The position numbers were made by a program, and so were the translations under genes. A DNA stretch of 63,860 bases from Caloranaerobacter sp. TR13. Its GTDB lineage: Bacteria > Bacillota > Clostridia > Tissierellales > Thermohalobacteraceae. The stretch covers positions 1 to 63,860 of the forward strand of contig NZ_JXLL01000010.1 in the NCBI RefSeq assembly GCF_001316435.1. The letters are read 5' to 3'. Under the pieces are notes generated by a model. That model was not told the origin of the DNA and did not search any database. It saw nothing but the letters and a program-made list of their open reading frames with translations. Positions 1-8,158 of the stretch are shown one piece after another (the stretch's first letter is position 1; each line of letters begins with the position of its first letter).

Positions 1-47
1 AAAGTACTACAAAGTACTACAAAGTACAAGGTTACAAAGTACAAAGG
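1..47. repeat. Degenerate heptamer array (ACAAAGT-like)
   Basis: Repeats of ACAAAGT/ACTACAA-type units open the window. The last units, ACAAAGT ACAAAGG, show a 7-nt period like the other arrays in this window. The left border is cut by the window edge, so the true extent is unknown. Confidence 0.5.
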
Positions 48-88
48 TATTAATATTAATTAGTTTAGTTTTTATTAGTTTAGTTTTT

Positions 89-116
89 GTAGCGCACAAT
101 TCATTGTGCGGTATAC
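89..116. repeat. Palindrome, GTAGC...GYTAC class
   Basis: GTAGCGCACAAT is followed by its near complement ATTGTGCGGTATAC. It belongs to the window-wide palindrome class (other copies at 3541, 3600, 4988, 8032, 13910, 28031 and 28065). It lies upstream of the flaG promoter and has no T-run. Confidence 0.7.
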
Positions 117-141
117 AATTTTAGTTTCAAAATTTTTTTAT

Positions 142-169
142 TAAAGTTATCGCTGTATTTTGTCGATAT
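142..169 (+). promoter_or_regulatory. Sigma-D (FliA-type) flagellar promoter
   Basis: TAAA at 142-145, a 16-nt spacer, then GTCGATAT at 162-169. This closely matches the sigma-28/sigma-D consensus TAAA-N14-16-GCCGATAT. It sits 36 bases before the flaG start and fits control of the late flagellar genes flaG, fliD and fliS. Confidence 0.75.
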
Positions 170-204
170 AATGTATAGAAAAGGATAAATAAGGAGGAAA
201 TCAG

Positions 205-570
205 ATGAGGATTAATAGTGTTGTTTCAACAACGCCTGTACAAAAACCTCAACAGGTTTCATCTGATGAAAATTTAGAAAAACGACCGATAAATAGTGGG
301 GAAGTGGGCGTTGAAGTACCTTCTACTGATGAACAAAGAAAAATAAGTGAAGAAGAACTAATACATGCAATAGAGGAAGCAAATAAAAGTGTTAAGATAT
401 ATGATAGAAGATTAGAGTTTTCAATCCATGAAAAAACTAAAGAAATAATGGTAAAGGTTATTGATACAAATACTGATGAAGTAATACGAGAAATACCTCC
501 AGAAAAGATATTAGATATGGTTGCAAAGCTATGGGAAATGGCTGGTATATTAGTGGATGAGAAAGTATAA
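205..570 (+). CDS. flaG: FlaG family flagellar protein
   Basis: A 121-residue protein with a low-complexity N-terminal half and a conserved FlaG C-terminal domain (residues about 60-121). The domain holds the usual pattern of a strand with EFSIHEKTKEIMVKVID followed by EVIREIPPEKILDM. FlaG proteins influence flagellar filament length and are normally encoded next to fliD, as here. The start is supported by GGAGG ten bases upstream, and the sigma-D-type promoter at 142-169 is the likely source of transcription. FliD, FliS and a FliT-like chaperone follow in the order flaG-fliD-fliS-fliT known from Bacillus. The family assignment is from sequence pattern; its exact role is known only in general terms. 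Confidence 0.9.
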   Translation: MRINSVVSTTPVQKPQQVSSDENLEKRPINSGEVGVEVPSTDEQRKISEEELIHAIEEANKSVKIYDRRLEFSIHEKTKEIMVKVIDTNTDEVIREIPPEKILDMVAKLWEMAGILVDEKV

Positions 571-589
571 ACAAAACTATTTATGGTTT

Positions 590-725
590 TGAATTTTAAA
601 TTGTAAATGCTAAATGTTAAATATTTAGGAAATTAGGATTATTTTTACTAAAGTTGAGCTTATTTATAATCCATGATTTATTTAAATCAAAGATTTTGTT
701 CAAATTCAAAATTTAAAATTTAGAA
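590..725. repeat. A/T-rich heptamer arrays and a hairpin-element fragment
   Basis: Bases 590-630 read as TTTTAAA TTGTAAA TGCTAAA TGTTAAA, with a period of 7. Bases 700-725 read as TTCAAAA TTTAAAA TTTAGAA. Between them, 664-701 matches part of the element near 61921-62034: it starts with TATAATCCAT, and the stretch 677-701 agrees at 23 of 25 positions with 62010-62034. The whole gap between flaG and fliD is therefore repeat-derived. Confidence 0.55.
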
Positions 726-758
726 TTCTCCTGAAAGGAGTTTCGGGGTGGTGTTAAA

Positions 759-2456
759 ATGAATAATCTTAGAATTGGTGGTTTAGCTTCCGGCATGGAT
801 ATAGATCAGATAGTAAGCGACCTTATGAAAGCAGAAAGAACAAAGGTAGATAAATTAGAACAGGACAAGCAGTTAATTGAATGGAAACAAGAAGCGTATC
901 AAGAAATAAATTTAGACTTTGCAAACTTTATTTTGGATACTAAAAAAGAGTTTGGATTAACTACTACAACATCTACTGGAACATTAGTAAACAAATCAGT
1001 TAGTAGTTTAGATTGGGTAAAAAGCGCAACATCTTCAAATGAAAGTATAGCTACAGTTAGCGCAATTTCAAGTGCAGTTAGAGGTACCTATAATATAACT
1101 GTAGATAGATTAGCAGAAAACTTCTCTGCAGCAAGTAGTAGCAATATATCAACTGGTGACACATCAAACATAGCTAGTCAATTTGGTTTAGCCGCAGGTG
1201 ATACAATAGAATTTACTATTACAACTAATACAGGGCAAAAGACATTTACATATACTAATTTGGATACAGTATCTTTAAGCGATATTGTTAGCGATATTAA
1301 CAGTGCTAATTTAGGTGTAACAGCAGTTTATGACAGTACAATTGATAGATTTTTCTTACAGACTGATAACACTGGCTCATCTAATTGGGTTAAAATAACA
1401 GATACAAGCATCGATTCAGGAGGAGGAAACATAGATTTTATAACAGGTGCAGGAAGTTTACTTAAATTAACTTATGATAATGCTGGTACTCCAACAACCC
1501 TATCAGATGGTACAACATATTCAGGTGTAGATGCTCAAATTGACTTTGGTCAAGCACAAAATATTATAATGAGTTCAAACCAATTTACGATAAATGGAAT
1601 AAGCTTTAATTTAAAATCTACTGGTAGTTTTACAGTTCAGGTAGCTACTGATGTAGATGCAGTATATGATAAAATAAAAACTTTTGTTGAAAAATATAAT
1701 GAAATTGTAGATAAAGTTAGTACTAAGCTTAATGAGAAAAAATATAGAGACTATTTACCACTAACTAAAGATCAAAAAGAAGAATTGTCTGAAAAGGAAA
1801 TAGAGCTTTGGGAAGAAAAGGCTAAAAGTGGACTTTTAAGAAATGATTCTATATTGTCAAGAACTATGTATAGTATTAGAAGTGGAATGTATGAACAAGT
1901 TTCTGGAGTGACAGGTTCTTATGACCAGCTTACAGAAATAGGTATAACAACTGAAAGTTATGTATCTGGTTCTGTAGGTGGTAAATTGGTAATTGATGAA
2001 GCTAAGCTTAAGGAAGCAATACAAAATGATGTTGATGGTGTTTTAGAATTATTATTTAAAGAACCAAGCGATACTTTAGCAAGCAAATCGGAAAGTGACA
2101 TGACAGCAGCAGAAATTCAACAAAAGAGAAGTGAAAGTGGTCTTATAAATAGGCTTTATGATAATATGATTGCTGGGATGAAAGAAATAATCAATAAATC
2201 AGGACCTGGAGATGATTCCGAAACTTTCAGGAATGTAAAATCTAATATATTAATTGATTTCATTACTCAATATAGTGGTATAAGTATGTTAGACAAAGAT
2301 ATTATTGATATTAATGAAAGAATTGATGACATGTATGATTATTTAGATAGTGTTGAGGACAGATATTGGAGACAATTTACTCAAATGGAGAAGGCAATTT
2401 CACAAATGAATCAGCAGAGTGCGTGGCTGATGTCACAACTAGGTGGAGGAATGTAG
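759..2456 (+). CDS. fliD: Flagellar hook-associated protein 2, filament cap FliD
   Basis: A 565-residue protein starting MNNLRIGGLASGMD, the typical FliD N-terminus (GLASGMDID, then a coiled coil with EQDKQLIEWKQEAYQ). FliD forms the cap at the tip of the growing filament, where it folds incoming flagellin. The N-terminal (about 1-100) and C-terminal (about 470-565) helical regions are the conserved parts. The C-terminus ends with a coiled-coil segment and a glutamine/methionine-rich tail (YWRQFTQMEKAISQMNQQSA). The variable middle, rich in Ser, Thr and Gly, forms the exposed domains. The length is within the normal FliD range. A GGGGTGG ribosome-binding site precedes the ATG. It is the second gene of the flaG-fliD-fliS cluster. 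Confidence 0.95.
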   Translation: MNNLRIGGLASGMDIDQIVSDLMKAERTKVDKLEQDKQLIEWKQEAYQEINLDFANFILDTKKEFGLTTTTSTGTLVNKSVSSLDWVKSATSSNESIATVSAISSAVRGTYNITVDRLAENFSAASSSNISTGDTSNIASQFGLAAGDTIEFTITTNTGQKTFTYTNLDTVSLSDIVSDINSANLGVTAVYDSTIDRFFLQTDNTGSSNWVKITDTSIDSGGGNIDFITGAGSLLKLTYDNAGTPTTLSDGTTYSGVDAQIDFGQAQNIIMSSNQFTINGISFNLKSTGSFTVQVATDVDAVYDKIKTFVEKYNEIVDKVSTKLNEKKYRDYLPLTKDQKEELSEKEIELWEEKAKSGLLRNDSILSRTMYSIRSGMYEQVSGVTGSYDQLTEIGITTESYVSGSVGGKLVIDEAKLKEAIQNDVDGVLELLFKEPSDTLASKSESDMTAAEIQQKRSESGLINRLYDNMIAGMKEIINKSGPGDDSETFRNVKSNILIDFITQYSGISMLDKDIIDINERIDDMYDYLDSVEDRYWRQFTQMEKAISQMNQQSAWLMSQLGGGM

Positions 2457-2457
2457 G

Positions 2458-2530
2458 CATAAAGAATGCAAAACATTCTTTATGAATTTTAAATTTAAAA
2501 TGTAAAATTGAAAATAAAAATATAAGAATG
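2458..2530. repeat. Hairpin followed by an A/T heptamer array
   Basis: CATAAAGAATG and its complement CATTCTTTATG (2458-2484) form a hairpin just after the fliD stop. It runs directly into AAATTTA AAATGTA AAATTGA AAATAAA, an A/T-rich array with a period of 7. Confidence 0.5.
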
Positions 2531-2557
2531 AGGAAATAACGAAATGAATAACGTATA

Positions 2558-2584
2558 GTAGCTTCGAATTTATTCGAAGCTTAG
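2558..2584. repeat. Palindrome upstream of fliS
   Basis: GTAGCTTCGAAT is followed by ATTCGAAGCTTAG, a near-perfect inverted repeat. It resembles the GTAGC...GCTAC palindrome class in size and in its ends. No T-run follows, so it is not an obvious terminator. Confidence 0.5.
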
Positions 2585-2640
2585 AATTATATATAAAGTA
2601 TATATAGTAACGCAAAGAATTTATGGAAGGATGAAAAAGT

Positions 2641-3033
2641 ATGGCAATAAAAAATCCATATGCACAGTATCAGCAAAATTCGATAATGACAGCAACTCCT
2701 GAAGAATTAACTTTAATGCTATATAATGGAGCTATAAAATTTATAAAGCAAGGCAAAATATTTATAGAGCAAAATGATATACAGAATGCTCATAATTCTA
2801 TAATTAGAGCTCAAGATATAATTAGTGAATTAAATATTACTTTAAATATGGATTATGAGATATCTAAAAATTTAAGAAGTTTGTATACATTTATTTTAGA
2901 CAAGCTAATGGAAGCTAATATAAAAAAGGATTCAAAAATATTAGAAGAGATATTACCTATTGTGGAAGATTTAAGAGATACCTGGAAAGAGGCTATGAAA
3001 TTAGCTAGACAAAGCAAAAGGGCTATTAAATAG
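2641..3033 (+). CDS. fliS: Flagellar export chaperone FliS
   Basis: A 130-residue, largely helical protein starting MAIKNPYAQYQQNSI, which contains the FliS signature YxQYQ followed by a TPEELTLMLYNGAIKF helix. FliS binds the C-terminal disordered tail of flagellin in the cytoplasm and prevents premature polymerisation before export. The length matches the family (about 125-135). A GGAAGG ribosome-binding site lies ahead of the ATG. The stop codon is followed within 15 bases by the start of the next gene, so the two are probably translationally linked. The position after fliD is standard. Confidence 0.95.
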   Translation: MAIKNPYAQYQQNSIMTATPEELTLMLYNGAIKFIKQGKIFIEQNDIQNAHNSIIRAQDIISELNITLNMDYEISKNLRSLYTFILDKLMEANIKKDSKILEEILPIVEDLRDTWKEAMKLARQSKRAIK

Positions 3034-3048
3034 TTGGGAGCTGATAAA

Positions 3049-3534
3049 GTGTCAGATGATCTGATAAAAGAACTTATTGATTTTAGTGAAATAAAGCTAT
3101 CTTTAGTTAAAGAGATATTAGAAATTACTAAAAAGCAGTCAGAGTGTATAAAAAATAACGATATCAAAAGGCTCCAGGTTTATATTGATATAAAACAAAA
3201 TAAAATAGAAGAAATAAACAAGATAGATAGTGCTTTTGTAGAAAAGTATGAAGAATTTAAAATGATAAATAAAATAGATTCTATTGAAACGATTGATGTT
3301 GAAGAATATCCTAACTTAAAGCGTCTTAAAGAAACAATAAATAAGATTTTATTAATATTAAAAGAAGTGCAAGTAATAGAAACTGATAATAATGAGAAAA
3401 TTAAAAATGAATTTGATAGTGTTAAACTTAAACTGAAAAATGTTAAACAAGGTAAAAAGATTGTAAAAGGATACGACAATGCTTATAAAATTAGAAATAT
3501 GAATAGTTCGATATTTATTAATATAAGGAAATAG
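3049..3534 (+). CDS. FliT/FlgN-like flagellar export chaperone
   Basis: A 161-residue, Lys/Glu/Ile-rich, all-helical protein immediately after fliS, where Bacillus carries fliT. I recognise no strong motif; the call rests on position, size and heptad-like helical composition typical of FliT/FlgN-type chaperones. The reading frame is open from a TTG at 3034, but GGGAG at 3036-3040 is ideally placed for the GTG at 3049, so that start (MSDDLIKEL) was chosen. The C-terminal 25 residues are basic. It probably chaperones FliD or hook-associated proteins; whether it is a true FliT or a FlgN relative is not decided. Confidence 0.65.
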   Translation: MSDDLIKELIDFSEIKLSLVKEILEITKKQSECIKNNDIKRLQVYIDIKQNKIEEINKIDSAFVEKYEEFKMINKIDSIETIDVEEYPNLKRLKETINKILLILKEVQVIETDNNEKIKNEFDSVKLKLKNVKQGKKIVKGYDNAYKIRNMNSSIFINIRK

Positions 3535-3540
3535 AAACTT

Positions 3541-3577
3541 GTAGCCCACATTTAAATGTGGGTTTTGAATTTTTTTA
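3541..3577 (+). terminator. Palindrome with T-tract after the FliT-like gene
   Basis: CCCACATTT and AAATGTGGG form a perfect stem (3545-3562), followed by TTTTGAATTTTTTT. It looks like an intrinsic terminator built from a member of the palindrome class; unlike the other copies it lacks the right-hand CTAC end. Confidence 0.6.
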
Positions 3578-3599
3578 AATATTTTTTTTTTGAATATTT

Positions 3600-3625
3600 G
3601 TAGCTCACATTTAAATGTGAGCTAC
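3600..3625. repeat. 26-bp perfect palindrome
   Basis: GTAGCTCACATTT followed by AAATGTGAGCTAC. It is the same design as 4988-5013, but with CTC/GAG in place of CCC/GGG, a paired change in both arms. Confidence 0.75.
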
Positions 3626-3635
3626 TCGATTTCTT

Positions 3636-3703
3636 TTCCCTGATCTCTGTCCCCTGTCCTCTGTTCCCTGTTTTTTATTCTAGTACCCAGTACCAAGTAC
3701 TCA
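3636..3703 (-). repeat. Heptamer arrays CTGTYCC and AGTACCM
   Basis: CTGATCT CTGTCCC CTGTCCT CTGTTCC is an array with period 7, the complement of the GRGRACA family. It is followed by AGTACCC AGTACCA AGTACTC, the complement of the GGTACTR family. Strand is given as minus because the purine/G-rich form lies on that strand. Confidence 0.75.
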
Positions 3704-3815
3704 TAAACTCCACATATTGTATATAAAGAAAATGTAACTACTAGCAAAAAAATAAATATAATTGTTAAAAAATTTCATATTATGTCTAAAATCAGATAAA
3801 AAAGGAAAAATTTTT

Positions 3816-3949
3816 TTATCCACTACATATACACATAGTTTTCCACAATAAAATATGTACAAATATACTTTTTCCACAGACTTATCAACATTATCCACAG
3901 AACGACACGCATTTTATCCACATATTATTAATAATTTTATTGTGGATAA
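3816..3949. promoter_or_regulatory. DnaA-box cluster 1
   Basis: Three perfect DnaA boxes TTATCCACA occur (3891-3899, 3914-3922, and inverted 3941-3949). Four sites differ by one base (3816-3824, 3839-3847, 3870-3878, 3882-3890). All lie within 134 bp of A/T-rich DNA. No dnaA or dnaN gene is near. The rest of the 3535-4333 gap is very A/T-rich, with an inverted repeat (AAAATTTTAAAAAG with its complement, about 4067-4110) and no recognisable gene. Confidence 0.8.
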
Positions 3950-4333
3950 GTTGTATTAATATTTATGCAACCAGCTGTATATCGAAAAATAATGTATATA
4001 TCTGTATTAATAAATAAAAAAACATAATTATTTGTTTGTTTTTTGAGTAAATGTAGAAATGATTTGAAAATTTTAAAAAGAAAATAGAAAAATTTTTCTT
4101 TTTAAAATTTATTGTTAGTTACTCTGTATATGTGGGTATCATAAGAATATAAAGTCTTAAATAAAAATATATTAAATAAAATATATTAAAGAAAATATTT
4201 TTGGGGGGATTAAATTAAAAACAATTACAAAATTAAAGTCTTTTTGACGAAAGACAAAAATTAATTATCAAAGAACTTGAAGTAGTATTTAATCTTTTAA
4301 TAACTTATATAAATTGAAAGGGGTTGGAAATAC

Positions 4334-4864
4334 ATGAAAATCATAGTAAGTGGAAAAAATATAGAGGTTACAAGTGCCCTAAAGGATGTAGTAGTAAAGA
4401 AGATGGAAAAGTTAGATAAGTATTTTCATAAAGATGTTGAGGCACATGTTACAATGAATGTTGAGAAAAACAGACAGATAATAGAAGTGACTATACCTTT
4501 TGCGGGTGGTATCATTAGAGCTGAGGAATCAAATGGTGATATGTACACTTCAATTGATAAAGTGATAGATATTTTAGAAAGACAAATAAGAAAGCATAAA
4601 ACTAAATTACAAAAAAGAAATCATAGTGGAGCAACAATAAGATTTGAAAATATAATACCTTTAGAAGAAAACGGAAATGATGAGCCAAAAATTGTTAAAA
4701 CTAAACGTTTTGCTATTAAACCTATGGATACTGAAGAAGCTGTACTACAAATGGAGCTTTTAGGTCATAATTTCTTCGTTTTTAGAAACGCAGTAACTGA
4801 TGATGTAAATGTAGTATATAAAAGGAAAGATGGGAATTATGGTTTAATAGAGCCAGAGATTTAA
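4334..4864 (+). CDS. hpf: Ribosome hibernation promoting factor, long form
   Basis: A 176-residue protein with two domains. An N-terminal S30AE/YfiA domain (about 1-100) begins MKIIVSGKNIEVTSALKD. A C-terminal dimerisation domain (about 118-175) includes KRFAIKPMDTEEAVLQMELL, GHNFFVFRNA and VVYKRKDGNYGLIEP. Long-form HPF dimerises 70S ribosomes into inactive 100S particles in stationary phase. The length is typical for Firmicutes. AAAGGGG precedes the ATG. The gene lies between the flagellar genes and secA, as in B. subtilis (yvyD), and ends at a clear terminator, so it is likely transcribed alone. Its upstream region contains DnaA-box cluster 1. Confidence 0.95.
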   Translation: MKIIVSGKNIEVTSALKDVVVKKMEKLDKYFHKDVEAHVTMNVEKNRQIIEVTIPFAGGIIRAEESNGDMYTSIDKVIDILERQIRKHKTKLQKRNHSGATIRFENIIPLEENGNDEPKIVKTKRFAIKPMDTEEAVLQMELLGHNFFVFRNAVTDDVNVVYKRKDGNYGLIEPEI

Positions 4865-4879
4865 AATAGAGTGTAGAAG

Positions 4880-4914
4880 ACGGTGGAGATTACTCTCCAC
4901 CGTTAAGTTTTTTG
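4880..4914 (+). terminator. Intrinsic terminator of hpf
   Basis: CGGTGGAG and CTCCACCG form an 8-bp GC-rich stem with a short loop, followed by TTAAGTTTTTT. Confidence 0.85.
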
Positions 4915-4987
4915 ACAGAATAGCTATTTATGAAAATAAATTTGTTTATAACTAAACGGTGGAAGTTGTTTTTACCGTTTTACTATT

Positions 4988-5100
4988 GTAGCCCACATTT
5001 AAATGTGGGCTACATAATGATAATTAAAACAAAATATTATTTATATAACTAATAGCGAAAATTGAACGACCAATATCGAATGACAAATGACGAAAAGCGT
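4988..5100. repeat. 26-bp palindrome plus GAAWRAC-type heptamer array
   Basis: A perfect palindrome GTAGCCCACATTT/AAATGTGGGCTAC lies at 4988-5013. From about 5050 follow CGACCAA TATCGAA TGACAAA TGACGAA, an array with period 7. These account for most of the gap between hpf and secA; the rest (5014-5050) is plain A/T-rich sequence. Confidence 0.65.
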
Positions 5101-5171
5101 TCCACTTGTTCCTTACAAATTTTAGTGATAAAATATAAAGATAAGGTAAAAATAACCGAAGGGTGATGAGA

Positions 5172-7907
5172 GTGAAAGGACTATTTAAAAAGATTTTTGG
5201 AACTTATAGTGAGAGGGAAATTAAAAGATTAAATCCGTTAGTTGAGAAAATAGAATCATTAGAAGATGAAATGAAGAAGCTTACCGATGCACAATTGAAA
5301 CAAAAAACTCAAGAATTTAAGAATAGATTGGCAAACGGAGAGAATTTGGATGATATTTTGCCAGAAGCTTTTGCAGTTGTTAGAGAAGCTGCTGATAGAG
5401 TTCTTGGTATGAGACATTATAGAGTTCAGTTAATAGGTGGTATTGTTCTTCACCAAGGAAGGATAGCTGAAATGAAAACAGGCGAAGGTAAAACTTTGGT
5501 AGCTACTTTGCCTGTTTATCTTAATGCTCTTACAGGAAAAGGTGTTCATGTAGTAACAGTAAATGACTATCTAGCTAAAAGAGATAGAGATTGGATGGGT
5601 AAAATTTACGAATTTTTAGGACTATCTGTAGGTTGTATAGTTCATGGATTAGAAAGCAAAGAAAGACGTGAGGCTTATAATTGCGATATAACATACGGTA
5701 CAAATAATGAATTTGGATTTGACTATTTAAGAGATAATATGGTTATATACAAGAGTGAGATGGTGCAAAGGGAATTAAACTATGCAATAATAGACGAGGT
5801 TGACAGTATTTTAATAGATGAGGCAAGAACTCCTCTAATTATTTCAGGAACAGGAGATAAGACAACTAGTCTTTATTTTGCAGCTAATTCTTTTGTACAG
5901 ACATTAAAGGGAACAAAAGTAGATCCTAATGAGAAAAAAGATCGTTTTAACTTCGAGATGAAGGAAGAAAAAGGAGATTTTGTTATAGATGAAAAGGCAC
6001 GTACTGTAGTTCTTACTGAACAAGGTGTAAAAAAGGCAGAGAAATTTTTTAATATAGAGAATTTAGCTGACCCTGTGAATATGGAACTAACTCATCATAT
6101 TAATCAAGCTTTGAAAGCTCACAATCTTATGAAAAGAGATAGAGATTATGTAGTTAAGGATGGCGAAGTTATAATAGTTGATGAATTTACAGGAAGACTT
6201 ATGTTTGGTAGAAGATACAGTGATGGTCTTCATCAGGCGATAGAAGCTAAAGAAGGTCTTAATGTAAGAAGAGAATCAAAGACTTTAGCAACTATAACAT
6301 TCCAAAATTACTTTAGAATGTATAAAAAGTTAGCTGGTATGACTGGTACAGCGAAAACAGAAGAAGAAGAGTTCAGAGAAATATATGGTATGGATGTAAT
6401 AGAAATACCTACAAATAAACCAGTTATTAGGATAGATTATCCTGATGTTGTATATAAAACTGAAGAAGCTAAATTTAAGGCAGTTGTAGAAGAGATTAAA
6501 GAGAAAAATGCGAAAGGACAGCCTATTCTTGTAGGTACTATTTCTATAGAAAAATCTGAAGTACTAAGTAAAATGCTTAAAAAAGAAGGAATAAAGCATG
6601 AAGTGTTAAATGCTAAGCATCATGAAAGAGAAGCTGAAATTGTTGCTCAGGCAGGTAGATATAAAGCTGTAACAATTGCAACAAATATGGCAGGTAGAGG
6701 AACTGACATTGTTTTAGGTGGTAATCCTGAATTTTTAGCTAAAAGTGAAATGAGAAAGAGAAATTATAGTGACCATTTAATTTCTCTTGCAGATAGTTTT
6801 GAAGATACTGATGATCCAGAAATTTTAGAAGCTAGAAGGGTATACAAGGAAATATTAACTAAAACTAAAGAGGCTTTAAAAGATGAACAAAGAAAGGTAA
6901 TTGAAGCTGGAGGGCTTCATATTATAGGTACAGAAAGACATGAGTCACGTAGAATTGATAATCAGCTTAGAGGGCGTTCTGGACGTCAGGGAGACCCTGG
7001 TTCTTCTAGATTTTATATTTCGCTTGAAGATGATTTAATGAGGCTGTTTGGCAGTGACAGAATTAAAGGCTTGGTTGAATCTTTAGGTATGCCAGATGAT
7101 GAACCTTTAGAGCATTCTCTACTTTCAAAATCAATAGAGACAGCACAAAAAAGAGTTGAAGCTAGGAACTTTAATATAAGAAAACATGTTCTTCAATATG
7201 ATGATGTTATGAATAAACAGAGAGAGGTTATATATGCTGAGAGAAGAAAGGTTCTAGAAGGCGAAAATATTAAGGACCATATAATTTCAATGGTAGAAAA
7301 TATTATAGATGCAGCTATCGGCATTTATACAGCTGATGCTAAATATCCCGAAGAGTGGGATTTGAAAGGTCTTGAAGATTATTTAGCAAATATATTCTTA
7401 CCTAAAGGAATGCTTAAAATAGAAGACATAGAGTCTTTAACTAGAGAAAGTTTAAAAGATATAATAATGGATGTAGCTACAAAGTTATATAAACAGAAGG
7501 AAAATGAAGTAGGAGAGAAGCAGTTAAGAGAACTTGAGAGGGTAATACTACTTAGAGTTGTAGATACTAAATGGATGGACCATATTGATGCTATGGACCA
7601 ATTAAGACAGGGTATTGGCTTAAGAGCAATGGGTAATGAAGATCCTGTTAGAGCATATCAGATTGAAGGATATGATATGTTCCAAGAAATGATAAAAAAT
7701 ATTCAAGAGGATACAGTAAGATATTTATTTAATCTACAGCCTGCTGAAAGAATAGAAAGAGAAAGGGTAGCTAAGATAACTAATGCAAGTCATGGAGAAG
7801 GTGGTAAACCTAAGACTGTTGTTAAAGGTAAAAAAATAGGAAGAAATGATCCATGTCCATGTGGTAGTGGTAAGAAGTATAAGAAGTGTTGCGGGAAGAA
7901 TGTTTAA
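5172..7907 (+). CDS. secA: Protein translocase subunit SecA
   Basis: A 911-residue motor ATPase that drives preproteins through SecYEG. Visible features, in order, are the Walker A region ([15 protein letters not shown]), the Walker B/DEAD-like [13 protein letters not shown], the preprotein cross-linking region, the helicase motif [25 protein letters not shown], the helical scaffold, and a C-terminal zinc-binding tail with [13 protein letters not shown]. The frame is open from GTG 5163, but GAAGGG at 5158-5163 is correctly spaced (8 nt) for the GTG at 5172, giving [19 protein letters not shown], which resembles other Firmicute SecA N-termini. The gene order hpf-secA-prfB is conserved in Bacilli and Clostridia. 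The stop is followed at once by a heptamer array, and no intrinsic terminator is seen. Confidence 0.97.
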   Translation: MKGLFKKIFGTYSEREIKRLNPLVEKIESLEDEMKKLTDAQLKQKTQEFKNRLANGENLDDILPEAFAVVREAADRVLGMRHYRVQLIGGIVLHQGRIAEMKTGEGKTLVATLPVYLNALTGKGVHVVTVNDYLAKRDRDWMGKIYEFLGLSVGCIVHGLESKERREAYNCDITYGTNNEFGFDYLRDNMVIYKSEMVQRELNYAIIDEVDSILIDEARTPLIISGTGDKTTSLYFAANSFVQTLKGTKVDPNEKKDRFNFEMKEEKGDFVIDEKARTVVLTEQGVKKAEKFFNIENLADPVNMELTHHINQALKAHNLMKRDRDYVVKDGEVIIVDEFTGRLMFGRRYSDGLHQAIEAKEGLNVRRESKTLATITFQNYFRMYKKLAGMTGTAKTEEEEFREIYGMDVIEIPTNKPVIRIDYPDVVYKTEEAKFKAVVEEIKEKNAKGQPILVGTISIEKSEVLSKMLKKEGIKHEVLNAKHHEREAEIVAQAGRYKAVTIATNMAGRGTDIVLGGNPEFLAKSEMRKRNYSDHLISLADSFEDTDDPEILEARRVYKEILTKTKEALKDEQRKVIEAGGLHIIGTERHESRRIDNQLRGRSGRQGDPGSSRFYISLEDDLMRLFGSDRIKGLVESLGMPDDEPLEHSLLSKSIETAQKRVEARNFNIRKHVLQYDDVMNKQREVIYAERRKVLEGENIKDHIISMVENIIDAAIGIYTADAKYPEEWDLKGLEDYLANIFLPKGMLKIEDIESLTRESLKDIIMDVATKLYKQKENEVGEKQLRELERVILLRVVDTKWMDHIDAMDQLRQGIGLRAMGNEDPVRAYQIEGYDMFQEMIKNIQEDTVRYLFNLQPAERIERERVAKITNASHGEGGKPKTVVKGKKIGRNDPCPCGSGKKYKKCCGKNV

Positions 7908-8131
7908 TGGGTACTAGGTACTGGAATTGATGATAGGGTACAGGGGACAGAGAACAGGGAACATGGAACAGGGTTGCTGTTCCCTGGCAACTGGTAACTG
8001 GCAACTAAAGAAAGCTGTCCGACATTAAATTGTAGCGCAGAATTAATTCTGCGCTACTAATGAATAGCCAATATTGAATAGCGAAAAGCGAAAGGCGAAA
8101 TTAATCCTGTCCTCTGTACCCTGTCCCCTAA
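7908..8131. repeat. Composite heptamer array with central palindrome
   Basis: In order: GGTACTR units (7909-7924), GRGRACA units (about 7938-7972), GGYAACT units (about 7984-8006), a 26-bp perfect palindrome (8032-8057, GTAGCGCAGAATT/AATTCTGCGCTAC), GAAWAGC units (about 8064-8100), and finally inverted CTGTYCC units (8106-8131). Purine-rich units come first and pyrimidine-rich units last, so the block is roughly symmetric around the palindrome. It fills the gap between secA and prfB. Confidence 0.8.
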
Positions 8132-8158
8132 CAAACTAATAAATAGCGAGGTGTTACA

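Noticed and set aside
3816-3949. Main chromosomal origin (oriC)
   Set aside because: The boxes and A/T-rich DNA look origin-like, but dnaA, dnaN, rpmH or other usual neighbours are missing, and a second cluster exists at 38444. Kept as a DnaA-box cluster only.
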